Origin: Marmoricola sp.
Lineage (GTDB): Bacteria > Actinomycetota > Actinomycetes > Propionibacteriales > Nocardioidaceae
Direction of reading: 5' to 3'
Length of the DNA stretch: 64,000 nt
NCBI GenBank assembly: GCA_025965195.1
Contig: JAOPXK010000086.1
Location: 1 to 64,000, forward strand
Both the position numbers and the translations under genes were made by a program. The notes beneath the pieces were generated by a model, which searched no databases, was not told where the DNA came from, and saw nothing but the letters and a program-made list of their open reading frames with translations. Below, piece after piece: positions 40,845 through 48,999 of the stretch; position 1 is the stretch's first letter; every line of letters starts with the position of its first letter.

Positions 40845-41939
40845 ATGAAGCGAGTACTGCTCGCCGGTGGCGGGTCGGCCGGCCACACGTCGCCCCTGCT
40901 GGCAACGGCGGATGCGTTGAAGCGCCGCTACCCCGACATCGAGATCGTCGCGATGGGCACGCCACGCGGACTCGAGAACCGGGTGATCCCCGCCGCCGGC
41001 TACCCGCTGGAGCACGTGCCGCCGGTGCCGTTGCCCCGCAAGCCGAGTGTGGACCTGTTCCGGGTGCCGGGCCGGGTCCGCGCCGCACGCAGGGCAGCTC
41101 TCGAGATCGTCGACCGGATCCAGCCCGACGTCGTGGTCGGTTTCGGCGGCTACGTCTCGGTTCCGGCGTACCTCGCGGCGCGGAAGCGGAAGCTCCCTCT
41201 CGTCGTACACGAAGGAAACGCGTTGCCCGGCATCGCCAACAGGCTGGGCGCGCGCTTCACCCGCTACGTGGCCACCAGCTTCCCGGACACCCGACTGCGC
41301 AACGGCCGCTATCTCGGGCTGCCGATCCGGCGGATGATCTCGACGCTCGACCGGCCGGCGCTGCGAGACCGGGCGCGCGCCGAGTTCGGCCTCGACCCGC
41401 ACCTGCCTACGCTGCTCGTGACGGGTGGTTCACAAGGAGCGTGGATGCTCAATGAGTCGGTCTCCAAGGCGGCCCCGGCCTTCCTCGCGGCCGGAGTCCA
41501 GGTGCTGCACATCACCGGACCCAAGGGGTCGGCGTCGGTGACGCGCGAGCCGGGCGAACCGCCGTACGTGATCCTGCCGTACGTCGACCGGATGGATCTG
41601 GCCTACGCGGCCGCGGACGCGGTGCTGTGCCGGTCGGGCAGCAACACGGTGACGGAGGTGTCCGGGGTCGGACTGCCCGCGATCTACGTGCCGTTGCCGA
41701 TCGGCAACGGCGAGCAGGCGCTCAACGCCCGTCCCGTCATCGACGCCGGGGGAGGGCTGCTCGTCGACGACGCGGCGCTGACCCCGGAGTGGGTCGGCTC
41801 GGTCGTTCCGGACCTGCTCAACGACGCGCCCCGGCTGGCAGCGATGTCGGCCGCGGCGTCAAACCTCATCCCGCTCGACGCCGACGAGAAGGTCGCCGAC
41901 CTCATCGTCGAAGCCTTCGAGAAGGGAGCCGCGCGGTGA
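40845..41939 (+). CDS. murG: UDP-GlcNAc:MurNAc-pentapeptide-lipid I GlcNAc transferase
   Basis: MKRVLLAGGGSAGHTSPLLATADAL, VVGFGGYVSVPAYLAA, HEGNALPGIANR, LVTGGSQGAWMLNE. Confidence 0.96.
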   Translation: MKRVLLAGGGSAGHTSPLLATADALKRRYPDIEIVAMGTPRGLENRVIPAAGYPLEHVPPVPLPRKPSVDLFRVPGRVRAARRAALEIVDRIQPDVVVGFGGYVSVPAYLAARKRKLPLVVHEGNALPGIANRLGARFTRYVATSFPDTRLRNGRYLGLPIRRMISTLDRPALRDRARAEFGLDPHLPTLLVTGGSQGAWMLNESVSKAAPAFLAAGVQVLHITGPKGSASVTREPGEPPYVILPYVDRMDLAYAAADAVLCRSGSNTVTEVSGVGLPAIYVPLPIGNGEQALNARPVIDAGGGLLVDDAALTPEWVGSVVPDLLNDAPRLAAMSAAASNLIPLDADEKVADLIVEAFEKGAAR

Positions 41940-43384
41940 AGGTCCCAGTTCCCGACCAGCTCCTCGCTGCCGACCAGCTGGGCCGGGTGCACTTCGTCGG
42001 TATCGGTGGCGCCGGCCTGTCCGGCATCGCGCGGATCATGCTCGCCCGCGGTGTCACGGTCTCGGGCAGCGACGCGAAGGAGTCCCGCGTCATCGAGTCA
42101 TTGAGGGCGCTCGGCGCGACCTGCTACGTCGGTCATGACGCTGCGCACGTCCACGGCGTCGACACGGTGGTGATCTCGACCGCCGTCCGCGCCAACAACC
42201 CGGAGGTCGTCGAGGCGACCCGGCTGGGCCTTCGGTTGCTGCCGCGGTCGGCCGCACTCGAGTCGGTGATGCAGGGTCGGCGCGTTGTCGCGGTCGCCGG
42301 CACGCACGGCAAGACCACGACGACCTCGCTGCTCACGGTTGCCCTTCAGCACTGCGGGGCAGACCCGTCGTTCGCGATCGGCGGTGAGCTGAACGAGACC
42401 GGCTCCAACGCCCACGACGGCAGCGGCGACCTGTTCGTTGCGGAGGCCGACGAGTCCGACGGCGCGTTCCTCGTCTACTCGCCGTACGCCGCACTCGTCA
42501 CCAACGTCGAGGCCGACCACCTCGACAACTACGGCACCGAAGAGGCCTACAAGGCTGCCTTCGACATCTTCCTCGACCGGATCGACCGCGCCGGATTCCT
42601 GGTCGTCTGCGTCGACGATCCCGGAGCCGCCGCTCTCGCCCGGACCGCCCGCGGCCGCGGGCTGACGGTTGTCGGTGTGGGGGAGTCGGACGCGGCCGAC
42701 GTGCGTGCCGAGAACGTGAGCTTCCTGGGCACCAACTCGACGTTCACGGTCGTGGACCGTGGTCGCCGGCTCGGCGAGGTCACGTTGCGCATCCCGGGCC
42801 GCCACTATGTGCTGGATGCCCTTGCTGCGTTGACGTGTGGCCTCAGGCTCGGCTACAACTTCGCCGACCTCGCCCGCGGGCTCGCCGCCTTCAGCGGCAC
42901 CCGCCGGCGGATGGAGTTCAAGGGTGAGGTGCGCGGTGTCCGCGTCTACGACAGCTACGCGCATCACCCGAACGAGATCGCCGGCGACCTGCAGGCCGCT
43001 CGGTCGCTGGCCGGCGACGGCAGGGTGGTGGTCGCGTTCCAGCCGCACATGGTGTCGCGCACCCGGATCTTCGGCCACGACATGGGTGTCGCCCTGGGCG
43101 CGGCCGACGAGGTCGTCGTGATGGACATCTACGTGGCGCGTGAGGACCCGGAGCCCGGGGTGACCGGCGCTCTGGTGGCCGACGCTGTGCCACTCCCGGC
43201 CGACCATGTCGTCTTCGAGCCGTCCTGGTCGTCGACGGCCGGGCATCTGGTGTCGCGTGCGCGTGCTGGTGACGTCGTACTCACTCTCGGAGCGGGCGAC
43301 GTGACGCTGCTCGGCCCGGCGGTCCTGCAGCTGCTCAGCGACGACGCAGACAGCGCAGCAGGTGAGTCCGTTGACGATGCGTGA
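41936..43384 (+). CDS. murC: UDP-N-acetylmuramate--L-alanine ligase
   Basis: VHFVGIGGAGLSGIARIMLARG, VAGTHGKTTTTSLLTVAL, VYDSYAHHPNEIAGDL. GTG start at 41936, overlapping the murG stop. Confidence 0.96.
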   Translation: MKVPVPDQLLAADQLGRVHFVGIGGAGLSGIARIMLARGVTVSGSDAKESRVIESLRALGATCYVGHDAAHVHGVDTVVISTAVRANNPEVVEATRLGLRLLPRSAALESVMQGRRVVAVAGTHGKTTTTSLLTVALQHCGADPSFAIGGELNETGSNAHDGSGDLFVAEADESDGAFLVYSPYAALVTNVEADHLDNYGTEEAYKAAFDIFLDRIDRAGFLVVCVDDPGAAALARTARGRGLTVVGVGESDAADVRAENVSFLGTNSTFTVVDRGRRLGEVTLRIPGRHYVLDALAALTCGLRLGYNFADLARGLAAFSGTRRRMEFKGEVRGVRVYDSYAHHPNEIAGDLQAARSLAGDGRVVVAFQPHMVSRTRIFGHDMGVALGAADEVVVMDIYVAREDPEPGVTGALVADAVPLPADHVVFEPSWSSTAGHLVSRARAGDVVLTLGAGDVTLLGPAVLQLLSDDADSAAGESVDDA

Positions 43385-44138
43385 TCGTTGGCGGCAAAAG
43401 CGTGCGATGGCCGAGACCGAGGACACGGTTCGCCTTGCCCGCAAGGACTTCACCCGGCGTCGCTGGTCCCAGCGGCTCCGTCGAGGCAGGCCGGCGCTGC
43501 TCCTGCTGCTCGCCCTGGTGGTGGTCGGCGCCGGCGTCTGGCTGGTGTACTTCTCACCGGCCATCACCGCCCGGCAGGTGGATGTGACCGGCGCGACCAA
43601 CGTGCGCCAGTCGAAGGTCAGAACGGTTGCCGAGGTCCCCATCGGTACGCCGCTCGCGCGGATCAGTCTCAGCGCGATCCAGTCGCGGGTCGAGACGATC
43701 CCGGTGGTCAAGTCGGCCGAGGTCTCGCGCTCGTGGCCGCACGGCATCAGCATCCGGATCACCGAGCGCACCCCGCTCGCCGTGATCGACCAGGGTCATG
43801 GCCTGCAGGCACTCGACGGCGCCGGGGTGCTGTTCGGCTCCTACGCCCGCCGGCCCGCCGGTCTTCCCCTGGTCCACTCCGCGGCCGGCACCAAGGTCGA
43901 TGCGCTCTCCGAGGTGGCCAAGGTGGTCTCCTCGTTGCCGCCGAACATCTCGCGCAAGGTGGACTACGTCGAGGTCGCCACCGTCGACCAGATCGAGCTG
44001 GCGATGAAGGACGGCAAGACCGTCACCTGGGGGAGCTCGCAGGACTCCGGCGAGAAGGCCGAGGTGCTCGCCGTACTCCTCAAGCAGCACGCCACGAAGA
44101 TCGACGTCAGCGCTCCCGGTCGCCCGACGACCAGCTGA
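43362..44138 (+). CDS. ftsQ: Cell division protein FtsQ (POTRA)
   Basis: Single TM then VDVTGATNVRQSKVRTVAEVPIGTPLARI (POTRA); position murC-ftsQ-ftsZ. Confidence 0.9.
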   Translation: MSPLTMRDRWRQKRAMAETEDTVRLARKDFTRRRWSQRLRRGRPALLLLLALVVVGAGVWLVYFSPAITARQVDVTGATNVRQSKVRTVAEVPIGTPLARISLSAIQSRVETIPVVKSAEVSRSWPHGISIRITERTPLAVIDQGHGLQALDGAGVLFGSYARRPAGLPLVHSAAGTKVDALSEVAKVVSSLPPNISRKVDYVEVATVDQIELAMKDGKTVTWGSSQDSGEKAEVLAVLLKQHATKIDVSAPGRPTTS

Positions 44139-44153
44139 CTCGCCTTGGGTGGA

Positions 44154-44241
44154 GTTTTCACAGGGTATGAACCCATCACTCCTCTTCGCACACGTCGCTA
44201 CATGTGCGAAGAGGAGGTTTGACCTCACACCCTGAGAAAAC
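44154..44241. terminator. Nested inverted repeats between ftsQ and ftsZ
   Basis: Outer arms gttttcacagggt (44154-44166) and accctgagaaaac (44229-44241), one mismatch; inner perfect 14-bp arms ctcctcttcgcaca (44179-44192) and tgtgcgaagaggag (44203-44216), 10-nt loop. Confidence 0.65.
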
Positions 44242-44360
44242 GCGACCATCACCCGCGGACGGAACAAAACAAGAATCTCTCCGCGTGTCGCGCCGCTGAT
44301 GCGCTGAGTCGGGGCTCGCCTCGCCTACCTTGATTGAACTACCTCAGGTTGACATAACAT

Positions 44361-44381
44361 TAACCCTCCAGTTCAGGGTTA
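44361..44381. promoter_or_regulatory. Inverted repeat TAACCCT-N7-AGGGTTA in the ftsZ leader/promoter region
   Basis: taaccctccagttcagggtta; preceded by TTGACA at 44349-44354. Confidence 0.5.
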
Positions 44382-44476
44382 GAGTTCTGAAAGGCCAGAG
44401 GGTGGACTTTTCCGCATGATCCAGCCGTTCTGCAGCCGGGCAGGGCGACACGCAACCAGAGCGAGAGGCACCCGCC

Positions 44477-45700
44477 GTGGCAGCACCACAGAACTACCTG
44501 GCCGTGATCAAGGTCGTAGGTATCGGTGGAGGTGGAGTCAACGCCGTCAACCGGATGATCGAGGTCGGGCTGAGGGGCGTCGAGTTCATTGCCATCAACA
44601 CCGATGCGCAAGCTCTGCTGATGAGCGACGCCGATGTGAAGCTCGACATCGGTCGTGAGCTCACTCGTGGCCTGGGCGCCGGAGCGTTTCCCGCAGTGGG
44701 CGCCAAGGCAGCCGAGGACCACGCCGACGAGATCGAAGAGGTCATCAAGGGCGCCGACATGGTCTTCGTGACCGCCGGCGAGGGTGGCGGCACGGGCACG
44801 GGCGGCGCGCCGGTCGTGGCCAAGATCTCCCGCTCGCTCGGCGCGCTGACCATCGGTGTCGTGACCCGGCCGTTCTCCTTCGAGGGCCGCCGTCGTGCCA
44901 ACTCCGCGGAAGAGGGCATCGCCAACCTCCGCGAAGAGGTCGACACGCTGATCGTGATCCCCAACGACAAGCTGCTCTCGATCTCCGACCGCAGCGTGAG
45001 CATGCTCGACGCCTTCAAGCAGGCCGACCAGGTCCTCCTGCAAGGTGTCTCTGGCATCACCGACCTGATCACCACGCCGGGCCTGATCAACCTGGACTTC
45101 GCCGACGTCAAGGCGGTCATGTCCAACGCCGGGTCCGCGCTGATGGGCATCGGCTCGGCCCGCGGCGAGAACCGCGCGGTCGAGGCCGCCGAGCTCGCCG
45201 TCTCCAGTCCGCTGCTCGAGGAGTCGATCGACGGCGCCCAGGGCGTGCTGCTCTCGATCGCCGGCGGCTCCGACCTGGGACTGTTCGAGATCAACGAAGC
45301 CGCGGCGATGGTTGCCGAGGCCGTCCACCCCGAGGCCAACATCATCTTCGGCGCCACCATCGACGACGCGCTCGGCGACGAGGTCCGCGTGACAGTCATC
45401 GCGGCCGGGTTCGAAGGTGGCCGCCCGAAGCGTCGCGACGAGGGCACCGCCCTTCGCCGCAATCCGGCTCCCCAGTCGCAGGAGGAGACCAAGGCTGCCG
45501 CCCAGGCGGTCAGTCAGCAGCGCCAGCCCGACCAGTCCGCGGGAGCTCCACGCCGCGAGCCAGTGCCCGTCGGTGCGGCTCCGAGCGGTCCGGCCAACAC
45601 CGCACCCCGGACCCAGCAGGCGACCGCTCCGGCTCCAGCGCGTCCGCAGCGTCAGGTCGACTTCGATGACGACCTGGACGTGCCGGACTTCCTGAAGTAA
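44477..45700 (+). CDS. ftsZ: Cell division protein FtsZ
   Basis: [44 protein letters not shown]-terminal peptide [11 protein letters not shown]. Confidence 0.98.
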   Translation: MAAPQNYLAVIKVVGIGGGGVNAVNRMIEVGLRGVEFIAINTDAQALLMSDADVKLDIGRELTRGLGAGAFPAVGAKAAEDHADEIEEVIKGADMVFVTAGEGGGTGTGGAPVVAKISRSLGALTIGVVTRPFSFEGRRRANSAEEGIANLREEVDTLIVIPNDKLLSISDRSVSMLDAFKQADQVLLQGVSGITDLITTPGLINLDFADVKAVMSNAGSALMGIGSARGENRAVEAAELAVSSPLLEESIDGAQGVLLSIAGGSDLGLFEINEAAAMVAEAVHPEANIIFGATIDDALGDEVRVTVIAAGFEGGRPKRRDEGTALRRNPAPQSQEETKAAAQAVSQQRQPDQSAGAPRREPVPVGAAPSGPANTAPRTQQATAPAPARPQRQVDFDDDLDVPDFLK

Positions 45701-45710
45701 TCCGCCACGG

Positions 45711-46433
45711 GTGTACTCGCATCGCTCCACTCACGGCCCCGTCGACCTGGCCTTCACGGACAGGTACGGCGGGGTCAGTGGCGTTCCCTTCGACTCACTG
45801 AACCTGGCGCTCGAGGGTGATGACGACGCGGACCGCTGCGCCGAAAACCTCCGGATCGTCATCGACGACTTCGCACCCGGCGCGATGCCGGTCAACCTGC
45901 ATCAGGTGCACGGCTCCAGAGTGGTCCTGGTGGAGGACTGGCGCAGCTCGAGCCCACCCAGCGCAGACGGCCTGGTGGCCCGGGACCAGCCGGACATTGT
46001 CCTGGTCGTCCGAGCGGCCGACTGCGTACCGGTGCTGTTCGCCGACCCGGGTGCCCGGGTGATCGGGGTGGCCCACTCCGGTCGCCCCGGACTCGCGGCT
46101 GGCATCGTCCCCGCCACAGTCGAGCGGATGCGCGCGGTCGGCGCCAGCGAGATCACTGCCTGGATCGGACCGCACGTGTGCGGTGCCTGCTACGAGGTGC
46201 CCGAGAAGATGCAGGCCGAGGTGGGCGCGATCGAGCCGGCTGCGGTCGCCACGACGAGCTGGGGGACTCCGTCGCTCGACATCGGCGCCGGCGTGCGCGC
46301 ACAGCTCGAACGAGACGGCGTCAGGGTTGTCGACGTGTCCAGGTGCACCCGCGAGTCGGCGGATCTGTATTCGTATCGCCGCGACGGCCGCAGCTCCGGT
46401 CGGCTGGCCGGCTTGATCAGGCTCAACACGTGA
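45711..46433 (+). CDS. pgeF: Peptidoglycan editing factor PgeF / laccase-domain (YfiH) protein
   Basis: LHQVHGSRVV, RAADCVPVLFADPGARVIGVAHSGRPGL, IGPHVCGACYEVPEKM. Confidence 0.9.
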   Translation: MYSHRSTHGPVDLAFTDRYGGVSGVPFDSLNLALEGDDDADRCAENLRIVIDDFAPGAMPVNLHQVHGSRVVLVEDWRSSSPPSADGLVARDQPDIVLVVRAADCVPVLFADPGARVIGVAHSGRPGLAAGIVPATVERMRAVGASEITAWIGPHVCGACYEVPEKMQAEVGAIEPAAVATTSWGTPSLDIGAGVRAQLERDGVRVVDVSRCTRESADLYSYRRDGRSSGRLAGLIRLNT

Positions 46434-47128
46434 CCAGGCTGGACGAGATCGAGGCCAATCTGGCTGCCGTGCTCGCGCGGATCGCAGCTGCCTGCGCGTC
46501 GGCGGGTCGGGCGCCCGACGAGGTGTCCCTGGTCGTGGTGACGAAGTTCTTCCCGGCCTCCGACGTACGCCTGCTCGCGGGCCTGGGCATCACCGACGTG
46601 GGGGAGAACCGTCATCAGGAGGCCGAGGCAAAGGCCGCCGAGTGCTCCGACCTCGGCCTGCGCTGGCATTTCATCGGGTCGCTGCAGAGCAACAAGGCTG
46701 CGGCTGTCGCGTCCTACGCCGACGTGGTGGAGTCCATCGACCGGGCCAAGCTCCTCACCGGTCTGTCCAGCGGCGCCCAACAGCGTGACCGGCTCCTCGA
46801 CTGCCTCATCCAGGTCAGTCTCGACCCGGCCGACACCCACGGCAGAGCCGGAGCCGCGACTGCCGACGTAGCCGCCCTGGCGGCGCAGATCCGAGCCACC
46901 GAGGGACTCCGGCTGCGGGGTGTGATGGCCGTTGCACCACTCGGGGAGCCGCCCGGGCCAGCCTTCGAACGGCTTTCGGTCGTGGCCGATTCGGTCCGCG
47001 CGATCGACCCGTCGGCGACCGTGATCTCGGCCGGTATGAGCGGCGACCTCGAAGAGGCGATAAAAGCCGGTGCGACACACGTGCGTGTCGGGTCCGCGGT
47101 CCTCGGTCAGCGGCCTGTGATCAAGTAA
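46430..47128 (+). CDS. YggS/PLPBP-family pyridoxal phosphate homeostasis protein
   Basis: LVVVTKFFPASDVRLLAGLGITDVGENRHQEAEAKA, WHFIGSLQSNKA, SAGMSGDLEEAIKAGATHVRVGSAVLG. Confidence 0.92.
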   Translation: MTRLDEIEANLAAVLARIAAACASAGRAPDEVSLVVVTKFFPASDVRLLAGLGITDVGENRHQEAEAKAAECSDLGLRWHFIGSLQSNKAAAVASYADVVESIDRAKLLTGLSSGAQQRDRLLDCLIQVSLDPADTHGRAGAATADVAALAAQIRATEGLRLRGVMAVAPLGEPPGPAFERLSVVADSVRAIDPSATVISAGMSGDLEEAIKAGATHVRVGSAVLGQRPVIK

Positions 47129-47191
47129 TGTCCAAGTGACGGAAGTGAAACGCTCCACCCGGGGCGAATCGAGCGTAGAGGAAGAGATTTC

Positions 47192-47674
47192 ATGAGCGGC
47201 GCGATGCGGAAAATGGGCGTCTACCTCGGTCTGCTCGAGGACGTCGATGGTGAGTACGCCGACGGCGACCTGGCATACGACGAGCCTGCTCGTCGTACCG
47301 ATGTCGAGCCTGCGGCCCGTCCTGTCTCCAACCTCAACGAGCGCCGCCGTCCGGCGAGTACGCCGGCCCAGCATCCTGCCGGAGCGATTGCCCCGATGTC
47401 CCGCATCACCACGCTGCATCCGCGCACCTACAACGAGGCACGGGTGATCGGCGAGAACTTCCGCGACGGCGTCCCGGTCATCATGAACCTGTCCGAGATG
47501 GCTGACGGCGATGCCAAGCGCCTCGTCGACTTCGCGGCCGGACTGGTGTTCTCGGTGCACGGTTCGATCGAGCGAGTCACCAACAAGGTGTTCCTTCTCT
47601 CGCCGCCCAACGTCTCCGTGGCGGCTGAGGACAAGCAGCGCATCGCGGAGAGTGGCTTCTTCAATCAGAGTTGA
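47192..47674 (+). CDS. sepF: Cell division protein SepF
   Basis: [72 protein letters not shown]. Confidence 0.95.
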   Translation: MSGAMRKMGVYLGLLEDVDGEYADGDLAYDEPARRTDVEPAARPVSNLNERRRPASTPAQHPAGAIAPMSRITTLHPRTYNEARVIGENFRDGVPVIMNLSEMADGDAKRLVDFAAGLVFSVHGSIERVTNKVFLLSPPNVSVAAEDKQRIAESGFFNQS

Positions 47675-47677
47675 TCC

Positions 47678-47968
47678 GTGAAAACAACCGGCGAGACCAT
47701 CGGTCTGGTCATCGACATCTTCCTGCTGTTCATGCTGGTCCGGTTCGTCGTTGATTGCATCCAGCTCTTTGCCCGTTCCTGGCATCCGCGTGGACCGGTG
47801 CTGATGATCCTGGAGGTTGTCTTCTCGGTGACCGACCCGCCGATCAATGCGATGCGGCGGGTGATTCCTCCGCTTCGCCTCGGTGGGGCGGCGATCGATA
47901 TGGGATTCATCTCCGTCATCCTGATTTGCTATGTGCTTCAGTACGTCAATGGTGCGATTTTCTACTGA
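47678..47968 (+). CDS. YggT family membrane protein
   Basis: Hydrophobic protein; LVRFVVDCIQLFARSW, VFSVTDPPINAMRRVIPPLRLGGAAIDMGF. Confidence 0.9.
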   Translation: MKTTGETIGLVIDIFLLFMLVRFVVDCIQLFARSWHPRGPVLMILEVVFSVTDPPINAMRRVIPPLRLGGAAIDMGFISVILICYVLQYVNGAIFY

Positions 47969-48060
47969 CCGGCACGACCCGTGCGGTCCCGGGGGGCTCG
48001 TGGACGGGCTATCCTTCGAGGCGCACATCTTTGTAACCACTATCTGGATTGGGTGAGGTC

Positions 48061-48822
48061 ATGCCGCTGACGCCTGAGGACGTGAGCAACAAGCGTTTTA
48101 CTCCGGTGCGGCTCCGTGAGGGCTACGACATGGGTGAGGTCGACCAGTTCCTCGACGAGGTCGAGTCCGAACTGGCCAGCCTGATCAAGGAGAACGACGA
48201 CCTCCGCAGCAAGCTCAGCGCTGCCCAGAGGGGTGTCAGTTCCGCGCCCGCCGTACCCGCACCGGCTCCCATCGAGGAGAAGGCTCCCGAGCCGCCGAAG
48301 GTCGAGGCTCCGGCGCCTCCGCCTGTCGCCGCTCCCGCCCCCGTTCCCGAGGTGGTCAGGGTCCACACGGTGGCCGACGCGTCCAGCGCCGCCGCCCGAC
48401 TGCTCGAGATCGCCACGCGTAACGCCGACGAGCTCGTCGACGGCGCCAAGGAAGAGGCCGACAAGATCATCGGCGCGGCTCGCACCAAGGCGGAGCGGCT
48501 CGAGGCCGAGAGCAAGGTCAAGGCCGACCGTCTCGAGTCCGACGCCCGCACCCGCTCGCAGATGCTCGACTCCGAGACCGAGGCTCGCCGCAAGGACGTG
48601 TTCGGCGACATGGACAAGGAGAAGCTCAAGCTCGACGGCGAGATCGAGAACCTTCGCGCGTTCGAGCGGGAGTACCGCAGCCGCCTGAAGAGCTACTTCA
48701 GCCAGCAGCTCGAAGCTCTCGACGGCAACGGCGAAGGCGGCACCCTCGCGGGCGCCACCTCCGAGCACTCCCCGAAGCGGTTGAAGTCGATCCTCGGTGA
48801 CGAGGACCAGACAAAGCCCTGA
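48061..48822 (+). CDS. divIVA: DivIVA/Wag31 polar growth protein
   Basis: MPLTPEDVSNKRFTPVRLREGYDMGEVDQFLDEVESEL; long coiled coil. Confidence 0.95.
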   Translation: MPLTPEDVSNKRFTPVRLREGYDMGEVDQFLDEVESELASLIKENDDLRSKLSAAQRGVSSAPAVPAPAPIEEKAPEPPKVEAPAPPPVAAPAPVPEVVRVHTVADASSAAARLLEIATRNADELVDGAKEEADKIIGAARTKAERLEAESKVKADRLESDARTRSQMLDSETEARRKDVFGDMDKEKLKLDGEIENLRAFEREYRSRLKSYFSQQLEALDGNGEGGTLAGATSEHSPKRLKSILGDEDQTKP

Positions 48823-48837
48823 TCAGCTGATCAACGC

Positions 48838-48875
48838 AGAAGGGCGGCCATCCCACTCGGGATGACCGCCCTTCT
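48838..48875 (+). terminator. Strong stem-loop downstream of divIVA
   Basis: agaagggcggccatccc-actc-gggatgaccgcccttct; 17-bp arms with one G:T-type mismatch. Confidence 0.8.
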
Positions 48876-48999
48876 CCGTTGAGTTGGGCCCAAATCACAG
48901 TTCACTTGGGCCTCCGCTACATCAGGTCCGTAACCGAGGCCCAACTCGAGGGTGACGGAGGCCCAACTCAACAGCAACGGAGGCCCAACTCAACCGTCA
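48873..48999. repeat. 22-bp-periodic repeat array in opposed orientations (2 inverted + 3 direct units)
   Basis: Direct units 48934-48955, 48956-48977, 48978-48999; inverted units 48873-48894 and 48895-48916. Core GGCCCAACTCAAC is exact in three of the five units. Confidence 0.85.

Noticed and set aside
42098-43771. 557-aa minus-strand ORF
   Set aside because: Antisense to murC/ftsQ; shadow ORF.
46190-48040. 616-aa minus-strand ORF
   Set aside because: Antisense across yggS-sepF-yggT, crossing several real gene boundaries.
29811-48822. Absence of ftsA from the dcw cluster
   Set aside because: Expected for actinobacteria, where SepF and other factors take over membrane tethering of FtsZ.
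48873-48999. Possible CRISPR array
   Set aside because: The 22-bp units abut without unique spacers and occur in both orientations; no cas genes nearby.
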